The notes under the pieces: generated by a model
Seen by the model: the letters and a program-made list of their open reading frames with translations, nothing else
Told to the model about the DNA's origin: nothing
Database searches by the model: none
Made by a program: the position numbers and the translations under genes
Source of the DNA: Protea cynaroides
Lineage: Eukaryota > Streptophyta > Magnoliopsida > Proteales > Proteaceae
Reading direction: 5' to 3'
Assembly: GCA_028583415.1 (NCBI GenBank)
Contig: CM053273.1
Coordinates: forward strand, 88,386,676-88,450,675
DNA length: 64,000 nucleotides
Shown here: positions 1-10,739 of the stretch, piece by piece
Layout of the letters: the number at the start of each line of letters is the position of its first letter
Numbering within the stretch: position 1 is the first letter of the stretch

Positions 1-1797
1 TCAACTAGGTCCCATGTCTCATTTTTTTCTCAAGGTAGTCATTTCCTCTACCATGGCTGCCTTCCATCTCACATCTACAACTACATCCTGCCAATGTTTG
101 GGAATAGACACAGAAGACAAAGTAGAGACAAAAGCAAGATATGATGGAGACAATGATTTATAAGAAACATACTGAGATAGAGAATGTTGAGTACAGGACC
201 TAGTGCCTTTACGAAGGGCAATAGGTAAATCTGACTCAGAGGGAAGACTATTACCAGATTAAAGGATCTCATATTCTGAAACAGTTTCTGGATCCAGAGC
301 TGAAGAAGGGATGTGTGTAGGTGCGTTGATGGTGGGGGGGTTCTTCCCTACTTGGGTCTAGTATGACTGTAGACTTGAAGGCGAGGTGTCTCCATGGGAA
401 TTTGTTTAGCAAAGTGTTCAAGATAAGGTGATGTAGGCTCAAGAGAAGGTAATGTAGGCTCAAGAGATGCTATTGTCTCCCCCTGAAGTAGAAGGGGAGA
501 GGGCATAGGTGTGATGATAGGCCCATCTTCCTGAAGACTAGACTCCCCCTGAAGATGGGACGTTGGTAGTAAGGGAGGTGCCCATAAAAAACATCCATGG
601 AGACGAAAGTGTGGCGGGTGGGAGGGTGGTAACATTTATAGCCTTTCTGGGTTAGAGAATATCCCAAGAAAAGACAAAGAAAACCATGGGGTTCTAATTT
701 TCCTGGAGATCGATGATGGCGCACATAGCACACGTAGCCAAAGATCTTAGGAGGAACAGTATGGGAGGCATCACTAAGAAGAAGGTTTAAAGGAGAGTGA
801 TGATACGGTTGATAAGGTAGGCTGAGGTAAGGATAGCATTACTCCAATATTGTGGTGGCACATTGCAGGCAAACATCAACGCATGAGCCACTTCAAGGAG
901 ATGGCGATTCTTTCTTTCTGCCACCCCATTCTGAGCAGGAGTATCAACACAACTTGTCTGGTGCAAAATACCATTATCCGCCAGATAACGTTGAAACTCT
1001 CCATCCATGTACTCTCTGCCATTGTCACTCTTGAGAATCTTTAAAGAAGCTTGAAACTGAGTTTTAATCATCTGGTGAAACTGACAAAAAGACTGAAATA
1101 CTTCACTTTTATTATGTAAGAGGTAAACCCAAGTAATTCTAGAATAACAATCTATAAATATAACAAACTAATAGCAACCAGTAATGGAATTAGTTTTGGC
1201 TGGTCCCCAAACATCAGACTGAACTAAATGGAAGGTAGTACTACTGCGTTTAAGTGATGGACGAAGATTGAGTTTGGTTAGCCAGAATACAAGCTTCGCA
1301 AAAAAACTCGTCTTGTTTACATATATTTACTAAAGAAGGAAAAAGACTCACTAAAACTTTAAATGACGGGTGCCCAAGCCGTTGGTACCACTGTTGAAGA
1401 TCTGAGGATGCCGAATAGAAATGATGTAACGGGTTGGGAAGGCTGAACAGACTTTGGCATACCTTCCTCAAGCAAATACAGACCACCTAGCATCCTACCA
1501 CACCCAATCGTCCTCTCTGTTGCCAGATCATGAAACAGACAATAAGAAGGAAAAAAACGTAACTTTGCAGCTTAAAGCAGAGATAACACTACTGATAGAC
1601 ATAAGATTAATATTGAATTTGGGAATATGAACAGACTGCAAAGTTTGTAAAGGAATGCTTTGAATGGAACTTTTCCCTAATTTAGAGGAGAGGGTCCCAT
1701 CCGCTACACGAACAATATTAATTTTAGGATTAGGAAAGTACTGATGAAATAGGCTATGGTTACCAGTCATGTGGTCTATGACACCTAAGTCAATAAT
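1..1797 (-). pseudogene. Copia pol relic: protease, pre-integrase, integrase
   Basis: Directly after the gag stop the frame reads IIDLGVIDHMTGNHS (to about 1528). This is a Copia protease whose active-site DSG has become DLG. Positions 1250-1486 hold the GAG-pre-integrase motif (WYQRLGHPS, then CEACILANQ). Positions 787-1071 hold the integrase core, with SDNGREY and the NGVAERKNR glutamate still present, ending SAYLINRI. Positions 470-733 continue the integrase C-terminus (CLFLGYSLTQKGYKCYHP). Segments lie in different frames, so frameshifts separate them. Confidence 0.85.
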
Positions 1798-2889
1798 CTA
1801 AGGATTAGAGACCATTGACGCACAATGACCACTAAAACATAAACCTAAATGAGCAAGGTGAAAATCATGGAGTGGTAGAGGTAGAAGCAGGATCAAATAG
1901 CGATCCGGAGGAGGCAGCAAAGGGTGGTTGGAGCAAACGGCTGAGTGCCTGAAGAATTTGATTGTCTTGTAGTGGAGCTGTGGGATCAGTGACCTGATGT
2001 GCTTTAATCTGATTTGCCTGTGGGCCCTTGAAGTTCTTGTTTTTCTACATAAGTTGTTTCTTGTCTTGGTTTCAAAGTCTGCTGATTTACCATGGAGTTT
2101 CCAGCATATGTCTTTAGTGGGCCAAGGTTTACCACAATGCTCAAATTTCACTGTATCTTTGGATGCAGTGGAGTCCTTGGGAGGTGGAGTAGATGTTTGG
2201 AAAGCAAACCTATCAGGAACAGAGGGTAATAACATAGTAGTTGTTCTTTGGTCTTCAAGCTGAACCATAGCATATGCCTGCTCAAGTGTAGGAAAGGGAT
2301 CCTCGCTAAGGATCTGTGAGCGTATGGGATGAAGCTCAACAATCAAGCCGGCCAGAAAGGTATAGACCTTGTATTTGTCTTTCCATTTCTTAAAAAGTAT
2401 AGCATCTTCATCACACTTGGCATGTATTGAGTCATAGAAATCAATGGTTTGCCAATGACTACACAACTGAGTATAGTATTGAAAGACAATTAACTCCTTC
2501 TGGGTAGTTCCATGAACCTTCTTTTGTAGAGCATAAATTAATGCATCATTCCCAACTTGGGAATATGTATCCTTGGTAGACTTCCAAATTTGTGCAGCGA
2601 TATCCAATAATAAATATCCCTCAGCAATGGCAAGTTGTATGGAATTGAGGAGATATTGCATTTCTAAGGAATTCTCAGCATTCCATTTGTCCATAGAAGA
2701 ACCTTCAGTAATAGGTTTAGTTTTGGCTCCTGTGAGATAGCTAGATAGTCCTCGGGCAGTGATAGAGAGTTGTATGGCACAAGACCACATCAGATAATTA
2801 CCACCATCAAGTTTTGTGGTATTTGTAGGAATGGTAAGATTTTCCATCTTATGAAAATCCATTCCAGCAGAGGTTACTTCAGAAGACAT
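1798..2889 (-). pseudogene. Copia gag polyprotein (UBN2-type), degraded
   Basis: The likely start is the internal Met of MSSEVTSAGMDF at 2889; the frame is open further upstream but that part is leader. The protein has the UBN2/Copia gag pattern: LDGGNYLMWSCAIQ near residue 28, then a helical region ending in EQAYAMVQLEDQR. The zinc knuckle near residues 255-275 (FEHCGKPWPTKDICWKLHG) has lost its first Cys and its His. The frame ends at a TAG (1798) just before the protease motif, where the polyprotein would normally continue. I infer a dead gag. Confidence 0.85.
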
Positions 2890-3403
2890 TGTAAGCACAA
2901 GAAGAAAGAATCTCGATTTTTGGTACTCAGAACAACAACAAAAAAAAAAAAACGAACCTGATAATATGCTAGAAGGGAGAAATAATCGATCTCTGGTAAT
3001 ATTTCTCAATCAACCATACCAGATTAATCGAAGAAGAATAGAAAGAAGCCAGGTATATAATCCTCCAGGAACAAAAGAAACAACTGCAGCAAGGTTCGAT
3101 CTTCTGAGAGTCAGAAAAGAATCGATATAGGCGCTTCGTATGATCTCTTTAAACAATATCCCATCAATAAGGGATACATGGCAACCAATAACGAAAAATT
3201 CCGTAGGGAGATATTTAGTTCATAGGTAAGAAATTAGAGAGAATGAGGAAATAGGTTTAGGGAAACTTTAGGAAAAGGTTTAGCCAATGGGATAATGTTA
3301 GCCAATAGATTTTAGCCAACAATGGTAGAGGAAAGGTTGCTTGAAGGTGTCGGTAGTGTTAAGGGGTTTAAAGAAGTATGGCGGTAAGGTTTTACTGGTG
3401 TCC

Positions 3404-3590
3404 AGGTGTGGCGGTAGGGCTGTGGGGTTAAGGAATGATGTTGGCAGTAGGTTTGGGAGGTTTCTAGGTGTGGCGGTAGGGCTGTGGGGTTAAGGAATGA
3501 TGTTGGCAGGGGGTTTGGGAGGTTTCCAGGTGTGGCGGTAGGGCTTCTTGATGTCAGCAGTAGATTTAGGTGGTTATCTGAGACTGGCGG
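3404..3590. repeat. 62-bp tandem repeat in the Copia leader
   Basis: The phrase AGGTGTGGCGGTAGGG recurs at 3404, 3466 and 3528, an exact 62-bp period. The first two units are nearly identical and the third diverges after about 25 bases. The array lies in the untranslated leader between the primer-binding site and gag. Confidence 0.85.
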
Positions 3591-3667
3591 CAGGCTCTTT
3601 GGGAGAAAAAAAAACAGAAAAGAAAGTAAGGGAGGAAAAGAGGAGAAGAGAGGTATAGAGCTAACTT

Positions 3668-3680
3668 GGCCCTGCTACCA
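3668..3680 (-). other. tRNA-Met primer-binding site of the left Copia
   Basis: The minus strand reads TGGTAGCAGGGCC immediately after the LTR, with no spacer. It differs from the common TGGTATCAGAGC at a few bases. Confidence 0.7.
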
Positions 3681-3869
3681 TGTTGAATAGAATGAATGAG
3701 CGAATGGGAGAGATTAATTCTCCCACCATGCCAGCTTTATTTATGATAAGAGAGATTATAAACTAATAAAAACTCTAGAGAGACTATGAGTCCCAGTTAA
3801 CTAAGGAAACAAATAAAACCAAAACATAATATAAATTACTATACTACATACTAAGGACGACATTCAACA
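3681..3869 (-). repeat. 5' LTR of the left Copia element (189 bp)
   Basis: The repeat runs from TGTTGAAT to ATTCAACA, an 8-bp perfect terminal inversion with TG/CA ends. It directly abuts, on the inner side, a sequence (3668-3680) whose complement reads TGGTAGCAGGGCC, a variant of the usual initiator-Met tRNA primer-binding site. At 189 bp it is short for Copia. The flanking five bases GTGTG (3870-3874) are the expected target duplication, but the partner lies outside the window. Confidence 0.8.
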
Positions 3870-5605
3870 GTGTGGTTTGGCAGCAAAGGTTGCTGACCGA
3901 ACCACCTTTTATGAGGTCCTAATTGTTGACTTTAAAACAAAAGAAAGAAGCTGATTATGATAATTGAGAATGTGTTAATGGACACTGGACAGCATGAATG
4001 AATTTTGAAAAGGACAGCAAGAATTGGGGTTTACCTATGAATCTATGGACTTGAGTTTATTTTTGGACTGAGATAAATGAACTAAGGATTAGTATCATAA
4101 TCAATGAAGTAGTGATCTAAAAATGATATTGTGTTCAAAGAAAATGAATTTAAGAAATTACTGTTCAACTGGACAGCAAGGTGTAATCTCTTCACCATAC
4201 GATTGTTTGAAATTAGAAGACAAGAAGGTGCATGATGAGTATGCTAACAACAGAAGACTACAGTGTAGTTTTTTTTTAAAAAAATGGATAAATGAATGAT
4301 GAATTTAGTAACTTATTATTGCTGTATGGAACAGCAAGGTATATTCTTTGGAACTTGAATGAAGTGTTTTTAATGCATAGCCATGTGTAAACATGATGTT
4401 TACATGTCTTATGCTATAGACTAAGAGACTAAGTCTTGATGCAACCAAATGCTAGAAACATTGGACCAAATGAGGTTTTAAATGCCTAAGCAACAGAGGG
4501 TTGAAAGATAAAAGAAAAAGTTTTGTGCGGAGATAAGGTACGGGCACAGACTGCACCTGCACGTCAGCACCCAGACCATGCCAGAGTAGATTGAACTTTG
4601 TGCAGAGGTAGGGTGCAGGCCCAAATAGCATCCGGACCATTACCCTAGATGTACTTGGTGGTATTTATGAAAGGAAATAAAAGAGAAAATTTTGGAAATG
4701 ACCATAATACCCCTAGGTCATAAGGAAGTATGTTTGACAGAATTTAAGAGGACGGGAACCTTTAGTCACTCATTATTTTGCCCTTGGCTTTGTTGGGGAA
4801 TTATTATAACAGAGAATTTTTAGTAGATGAAAAGGGCCTTTTTGTCATTTCTCAGAATCAATAAAATTAATACCTTTTGTGAGATAGCTAGAAGAGTTAT
4901 TCTATGTTTGTAATTGCCATGTTTCCCAGTTTAACACATGCTCATTTTCTCTCAAATGATGTTATCTTCTGAATGGATATAATGTTATGTGTTATGTATT
5001 GATGTTCCATGTTTAAGCGTAGATAGGTGTGTTCTTCATTGAACCATGAGCTCACACCTTCATCTTTGATGAACAAAGACAGGTGAGTTGATACTAGAGG
5101 CTTCCACTGAGCCCGAGCGGATGATGCCAAATGATGGCAAAGCATGAGTCCCATGACTCCCAGAGATAGGAAGAGATAGAGTAACATTCTGAGAAAATAT
5201 AATAACTTTATAAACAGTAGAATGTTTCCTTAAAGAACAGTATGAATGTTAAGTACAGTTATGTAAATATTTCAGTTTTAGATGTATGGAACGAAGGGTA
5301 CCTTGTTAGGTATTGTAATATATGTATTTTGGATAGCTTCCGCAGTGTGAATAAGTTCATATGTAGGTTTTGTGGTTGTGCACACGCAGTAGTGTGGTTG
5401 CTGCTGATCGTAGACCACCCAACAAAGGTTTTTTTATTCATACACAACTTTGATATTACGTCTCAATTGAGATGCAGTTTACGGGAAAAAAAAATGCCTA
5501 GTTTCAGTAGTATTCGTCGAACGTCGAACCTATCAATTCAGGTATTCAATTACCGTTTTACCCATAATGTGGCGCCCTACCCTTGGGCTCGGGGCATTAC
5601 AAGTA
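3870..5605. other. Gene-free stretch, possible Gypsy LTR remnant
   Basis: No credible coding frame is visible. The phrase ACTGGACAGCAAGG and relatives recur near 3985, 4170 and 4330. The block near 5575-5600 (GGGCTCGGGGCATTACA) resembles the 3' end of a Tekay/Del-type Gypsy LTR, on the plus strand. No matching start, primer-binding site or target duplication was found, so the call is weak. Confidence 0.3.
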
Positions 5606-6088
5606 TACTCTCGATCAAACTCAAAATGTTCAATATTAAGAACATTACAAACAGTTGACTATGAAAAATCCAAAGAAGTTGAAAAAAAAAAAAAACAAAA
5701 ACAAAAAGAAACAACAGCATTCCCTACGTCCGAAGATTTCCTGATAAATTCAGAGCTGGATTAACACATAATTCCTTCTGGCACTAAAAAATTATCTCAC
5801 GGAATCATCCCACGGCAATTAAAAAAAAAAGGATACTACGACCATGCCTAAACAAACTTAAAGTTCAAGCTAGAAGAAATAAAAAATTTTAAATCTTACA
5901 GAAAAAGGGGAACCAGTTATCCATCCCCCAATATCAAATATCAAACATAGCAGCTTTTTTCTTTTTCTTTTTTTTTTTTTTTGGAAAATCAAGGATAAGC
6001 AGCTTAGCACAACAAAAGAGAAGACATACGCACATATCACTAACTGAAATCTATTATAGGGGAAAAAATAAGTTCTCTGATCCGTGTA

Positions 6089-6095
6089 TACTTAC
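6089..6095 (-). promoter_or_regulatory. 5' splice donor after QSOX exon 1
   Basis: The minus strand reads CATTG then GTAAGTA, a near-consensus plant donor. It is placed exactly where the conserved protein stops before its CxxC motif. Reading on without splicing hits TAA at once. Confidence 0.75.
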
Positions 6096-6298
6096 CAATG
6101 AGAGAAAAATTCGACGATAGAGAAGGAAGCTGGAGAATTCCTGAGAACTTCGTCGAAATTGGTGCTGTTCAAATCAGCAGCCGCATCTGGAATATCAGGG
6201 TTGCTAAGTTCCCGAAGGATGGAGCGCGATCCAACGGAAACGCATGACGCCTGGAAGCTTGAGAGAAGCAAGAGCAAGAGAAGAAGAATAGGAGACAT
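6096..6298 (-). CDS. QSOX1: Sulfhydryl oxidase (QSOX-type), first exon
   Basis: Quiescin-type sulfhydryl oxidases sit in the secretory pathway and wall, and make disulfides in client proteins by passing electrons from a thioredoxin-like domain through FAD to oxygen. This exon encodes a signal peptide (MSPILLLLLLLLSSFQASC), then RSILREL and the start of the thioredoxin domain (STNFDEVLRNSPASFSIVEF). It stops at FFSHW, just before where plant QSOX has the catalytic CxxC. The end is a strong splice donor (GTAAGTA at 6095). Exon 2 was not found downstream on the minus strand, where there are a Gypsy-like remnant and a Copia element. So either intron 1 is long and transposon-filled and the gene continues off the left edge, or this is an orphan exon. 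Assignment is from recalled family sequence. Confidence 0.75.
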
Positions 6299-6788
6299 GG
6301 AAATGACACAGCTGAAGCAAGTGTGGTAAATAGATATAGTTACAATTACGATAGCCTCTCAGAGATAACATTAAAATTAGGTTTCCGGAAGCACCATTTA
6401 CCGGGAAGAACCAACGTTCGAAGTAAACTAGGAAATTAAATTTCAGAGGTCGTTTGATCGAAAGTGGATCCGTTATTCCTTGATACTTCCAGGTTTGTTG
6501 AAATCAAGATTTTAGTAATCGTCCTACCAAAAAAAAAAAAAAAAAAAGATTTTAGTAATCGGTATCGACCGAGGCCGAAACCGATCAGATACAGAAGATG
6601 CAAATGTATCCTATTCCAAATAAAAATAGAAGAGAAAATTACTCATACGGCCCTTAAATGCCAAACATTATGAATTTTAGAACAATAAATGTATTTAGAG
6701 CTAAGTCCGACAATGGTACAAGTATCAATAAATACCGATAGGAATGGACTGATCCATTATCAATGACTAAAACCTTGATTGTAATAAC

Positions 6789-7451
6789 TAAGGGTGTCAA
6801 CGGGTCGGTCTGGGCCGGTTTCAGTCCAGGTTGAACCGGTATCGGATTTTATAATCCCAGCCCAAAACATGTCCATTAAGAGTTCGGGTTGGGGTGGGCT
6901 GCACTGGACACAATAACTAACGGGCTAGTCCGGTGTCGATTTGTTATCGGGCTGAGTTTATTGAGGTGATTTCTGGTTGGTTCGGTCCGGATCGGACTTA
7001 TTGGGCTAATCGGGCATCTTTTATATGTAAACTATATAGCCTATTTTATTATTTCTATCTATAAAATTAGCATTATTCCTTCCATATGTATGTAATTTAA
7101 TAAACTATAACAATTAACATAATCTTTTCAACTATAGATTCACATAATCTTCTAGATCATAAAGTGAACTTTAATAGTGTAACACAATCTATTAAAATTA
7201 AAAACCATTAAAATTAAGAAATTGGGTCCGAACGGACCTTATCGGTGTTCGGGTTGGGTTTTATCGGTTTGGGCTAATTCGGGCTTCTTAACGGACCGGT
7301 CCAATTTGGTTTCGATTTGGGCTGAAACGATGTTGGGCTTTACAAGCTCAGACCAAAACCTGTCCATTAAGACTAGGTCCGGGCTGGGTTCAGGTTATAT
7401 CAGGTTGGCTCGGTCCGTGCTACCGGGCCGGGCCCAGTTTTGACACCCTTA
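6789..7451. mobile_element. hAT-like non-autonomous element, 663 bp
   Basis: The ends are 12-bp terminal inverted repeats (TAAGGGTGTCAA). They are flanked by a perfect 8-bp target duplication, GTAATAAC, at 6781-6788 and 7452-7459. Eight-base duplications are the mark of hAT transposases. Both arms are rich in GGG/CGG words and share a direct repeat around CCAAAACMTGTCCATTAAGA (near 6872 and 7350). The centre (7020-7220) is AT-rich. There is no transposase. Confidence 0.92.
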
Positions 7452-7459
7452 GTAATAAC

Positions 7460-8680
7460 AATGCTCATGACGGTAAGGCTCCTTTTCATAACTCTCCACA
7501 ACTTGTATTCCATAGATTCTGACTCCTAGGGAGTCATTTGAGAACGGAATAATGTTTGATAAGTTCGACCTGATTCCAACTCCCAAAAAATAAATCGGCC
7601 TAATAATTGAAACCCGGGATTAGAATATGGGAGCTAAAAAAGGTTGTTCTCACCTTACCAGAGCAACTTAAAAGAAAAAAATAAATAAATAAAAATGCAA
7701 GCCATTTTCCCCAATGCCTCTGCCTTACCCGGTTACCCCACTGTAAAGTTTCTTCCTACATAAAGTTAGATTAGTACCTGTAAATGCAAAATCCTGAATC
7801 CTCTTATACGACCAATTCGGCCATCAGCCTACTTTCGTCATTGAACTTCTGTGGCAGCTCCTGGCAAAGATAGACGGAGGAACCTAATGGCTCCTGTGCT
7901 TGACTGGTCATCACATCATTTGAAAGCGGGCAGTTAGAGAAGATTGAATCCAATGAGTTTGTCCAGCCTGTTAGTAAGAGTTTCGATAGAGATGAGCAGA
8001 TGTCAATGCCCGAACTGTTTCAATTTTTGTTTATCAAACTTGTTTCTACTTCCAATAAGTTCAGAGCACACATTCCACATGTGTTTATCAACCAATTTTT
8101 CGCTCTCAATAACATTGAGAATGGAAAATTTGCTCCAGAGACAGATTAAGGAATTTGAAGATGAAGAGTTATAAAACGGGGCTACATTTGTTGACAATGA
8201 ATTGATATCGGTAGAAATGAATCGAAATTGTCTGTTAAAAATTGAACAATGTATAATGATTTAATTTTGATATTAGATAATGAGAAAAGGTAAATGGTTG
8301 TCACCACAAATGGTTTGATTTTGATTTTGATTTTGTAATAGAAGAAAAGAAATAAACGAAATAAAAATAATAATAATATTTGCAATTCTACGGAGTGGAT
8401 GGCTTAGAGTATTGGGTGCTAATGGAGGGTGCAAGTTTAGCCTTGTTGGCCGAGCAACTTGGCCTACCCTTAGCTCGAACAAGGCTTGGAATAAGATACC
8501 TTGGCCCCAAAGGCGGGTCAAGGCTATGAATTTTTGGCCCAGAGTCAAGTGTCCCCAATCTGTTGTGGTTGCCCAGCTTAATGATTACTTTCCGACACTG
8601 ATCATTGTTTTCTACTTTGCAGTCCCCCGTTAGTGTGATGCTTGAGGCCTAAAAAATGTTTCCTAGGGGGCCATTGTGGG
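7460..8680. other. Gene-free stretch
   Basis: I see no supported gene. The short open frames lack family resemblance. Confidence 0.4.
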
Positions 8681-8689
8681 AGCAATTTC

Positions 8690-8890
8690 AACTTCAACTA
8701 CAGCTGCTGACGAAGAAGATTAAGAAAGGGGAGATTGTGGAAGAGGAGGAGGATATTGGGTAGGAGAGGCCGATTAGCGATTTTCTACTGGTTGAAATCG
8801 AGAAGGATGCTGATGGTTATGCCAGCAGATCATCAAGCAACTCCAGTAGTGGTACGTTCTTCATCATCCAATGGTATGGAACTGTGTTAC
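8690..8890 (+). pseudogene. Unidentified coding relic
   Basis: One plus-strand frame reads QLLTKKIKKGEIVEEEED, meets a TAG, then continues ERPISDFLLVEIEKDADGY and ASRSSSNSSSG before stopping near 8897. The amino acid run looks like real protein (amphipathic basic/acidic stretch, then a Ser/Asn-rich end) but I cannot name the family. One in-frame stop and no start suggest a decayed exon. Confidence 0.3.
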
Positions 8891-9855
8891 CCTACTAATT
8901 TGTTTACCTCTCGTATCCTTTCGCTCATGATCTCTGTGCAGAGAGCTTAACTTGGGGTTAATATTGTAGATTTGTATTCTCGGAGCTCTTCCACCAACCA
9001 TTCTGATGCGGATGATGCACAATTACTGTGTACGAAGACCGAATAATTTCAACCTTTATTGATTGTAAACCCAACAAGAACAAAGTTCTATTTTAAAATT
9101 TTAAACTTAACACCGTTAGCGAAATGGACTTTTTTGTTACATTGTTTTAAAAAAAGGGATGGTATATGTGTAATCGTTTGAAACTACTACGTGGTAAATG
9201 AAAATAATCCATAGTCCAAGGGCAATACTTTTAATTTTCCCTTTAAGAATTTATGTGGAGTAATGACTTCAATCCAATGGTTGTTAGAATTGTATGAATG
9301 GAAAAGCCATGATTATTTGATAAATTAAGGAATTATCGAAAAGGTACAATTATCTGATAGAGAATTGTGATAATTTGATTGAGAATTGCAATTATCTAAT
9401 TAAGGGTTATTTTTTTGGATGCTACAATGCTCATCTAACTCCCCCCTAACACCCCTTCCCAATTAAGGTTCACCCTGTTGGTTGATATATGATATCCAGG
9501 TTAAGAACCTTCAAGCTTTCAACATGGGTCAACCCAACTCAAACGCTAAGTACTGCCTGGGTAGTTTAAATGTAACTTGATTTGAGCTTAGGTTAGGATT
9601 AATTATTATCTTGATATTGACTTACTGATAATCAATCTATAATCAAGATCATACCAACCAATCTAAAAATTAGAGAAAATGGAAAATCATAAAAAGACAC
9701 TTAAAAAGAGAGATACAAGCCATAAAAGAAAACATAGACAGTTAGAAAGACACAAGGACATGGATCTGACAAAGATAAATAGATACTAGAAGAACCTGCT
9801 ACCAGCATACCCTGAAACTAAAAACATAAAATATGAACGAAAGATCCAATCTTCC

Positions 9856-10200
9856 TTAACAGATAAAAACAGTATTAAGGTAGACGGTTTTTTTGTTGTT
9901 GATCTTGGTGTTGTCATATTTGACTGTTCGAACCTTCTCTTCAGTGTAGTATTCTGTGTAGCCTTTGGAGTCACCAACCTTATATTTGTTGATTACCTTG
10001 TACTCATCTTTATGACCGAAACCACCACGTCCAAATGCCCCACTGGAATGAGTCACTTTTGTAGTGTCTTTCTCATAGCTTCCATCTTCTTTGTTGTAGT
10101 AGTCACTCTTTCTGATCACCGACTGTTCTGCTTGTGTGCGTGAAGCTGTTTTGGTGGTCTTCCACGATGGTTGTATCTGATTCTTCTGGTTCTTTGGCAT
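9856..10200 (-). CDS. Small hydrophilic tandem-family protein, copy A (114 aa)
   Basis: Unrecognised family, named here only by position. The ATG at 10200 is chosen because every copy starts MSKNQ/MPKNQ right after the conserved GTGAGA leader end. Core: YYNKEDGSYEKDTTKVTHSS (about residues 36-55), GAFGRGGFGHKDEYKV, then KVGDSKGYTEYYTEE. This copy lacks the usual Asn/Asp tail: after VKYDNTK it ends KKTVYLNTVFIC, so its 3' end has diverged or shifted frame. There is no signal peptide, membrane segment or Cys pattern. A TATA box sits 73 bp upstream. Composition suggests a soluble, partly disordered protein (inference). Confidence 0.7.
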   Translation of the reverse strand: MPKNQKNQIQPSWKTTKTASRTQAEQSVIRKSDYYNKEDGSYEKDTTKVTHSSGAFGRGGFGHKDEYKVINKYKVGDSKGYTEYYTEEKVRTVKYDNTKINNKKTVYLNTVFIC

Positions 10201-10272
10201 TCTCACAGAAGCAAAAACACAAACACAAGAGAGAGATCACAAGACATTCAAATATCAGCGTTTCATGTAATC

Positions 10273-10282
10273 TTATTTATAG
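10273..10282 (-). promoter_or_regulatory. TATA box of copy A
   Basis: The minus strand reads CTATAAATAA, followed by GACTACATGAAACG (here TTACATG) and the CA-rich leader shared by all family members. It is 73 bp from the ATG. Confidence 0.7.
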
Positions 10283-10379
10283 ATGGAAGGCTCTAGTCTT
10301 TGGTTCTTCAACCCTTGATAGCTTTGCTCAATCATTCACGTGACTGCATTATTCACTCCAACATGAAATTATTAACTCA

Positions 10380-10670
10380 ACGACCAGAAGTGCTGACAGC
10401 TGACTACCCTAAACCTGTAGCAGTTTTGGTTTTTTTGGTGAAACAACAGAGACTTGTGGTTTCGTGTAAAACACACCAAATGATTGATTCTTGGAACCTC
10501 TGTAGCAGTTTTTGGTTTTCACTGCCGACAGAGAGAGAGAGAGAGTTATGGTTTGCACACCAATCATTGATTCTCGACCTTGTAGCAGTTTTTGGTTTCC
10601 ACTGGTCGGAGATGTGGTTTTGGGTTATGCTTTTAGAATCTGATGAAAAACTAAAATCGAATGAGATCAA
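10380..10670. repeat. Upstream repeat of the family unit (GTAGCAGTTTTTGG type)
   Basis: The phrase CTGTAGCAGTTTTTGGTTTT, followed by a stretch like AGAGAGTTGTGG and ACACACCAAAGATTG, repeats at about 80-bp spacing. The same block recurs at 13910-14400, 41620-41800 and 55480-55600, each on the promoter side of a family member. Confidence 0.7.
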
Positions 10671-10739
10671 TTGATAAGCTGGAATCAAATCAGATCAATG
10701 AGATTGAAGTCGAATCAGTTCGATAATAGATAAGAGTCC

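Larger units (their letters stand above)
1..3869 (-). mobile_element. Copia LTR retrotransposon, 5' half, degenerate
   Basis: Reading down the minus strand there is a 5' LTR (3681-3869), a primer-binding site, a long untranslated leader with a minisatellite, gag, protease, the GAG-pre-integrase segment and the integrase core. The element then leaves the window at base 1, so reverse transcriptase, RNase H and the 3' LTR are not visible. The order protease-integrase before reverse transcriptase is the Copia order. Several stops and frame changes break the polyprotein, so this copy is dead. It lies 3' of QSOX exon 1 on the same strand and could sit in that gene's first intron. Confidence 0.9.

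Noticed and set aside
4942..5187. 81-aa frame with a hydrophobic start (MLLYLFLSLGVMGLMLC), considered as a secreted peptide or as QSOX exon 2
   Set aside because: It lacks the CxxC block expected in QSOX exon 2 and lies in LTR-like sequence with no promoter or conservation evidence.
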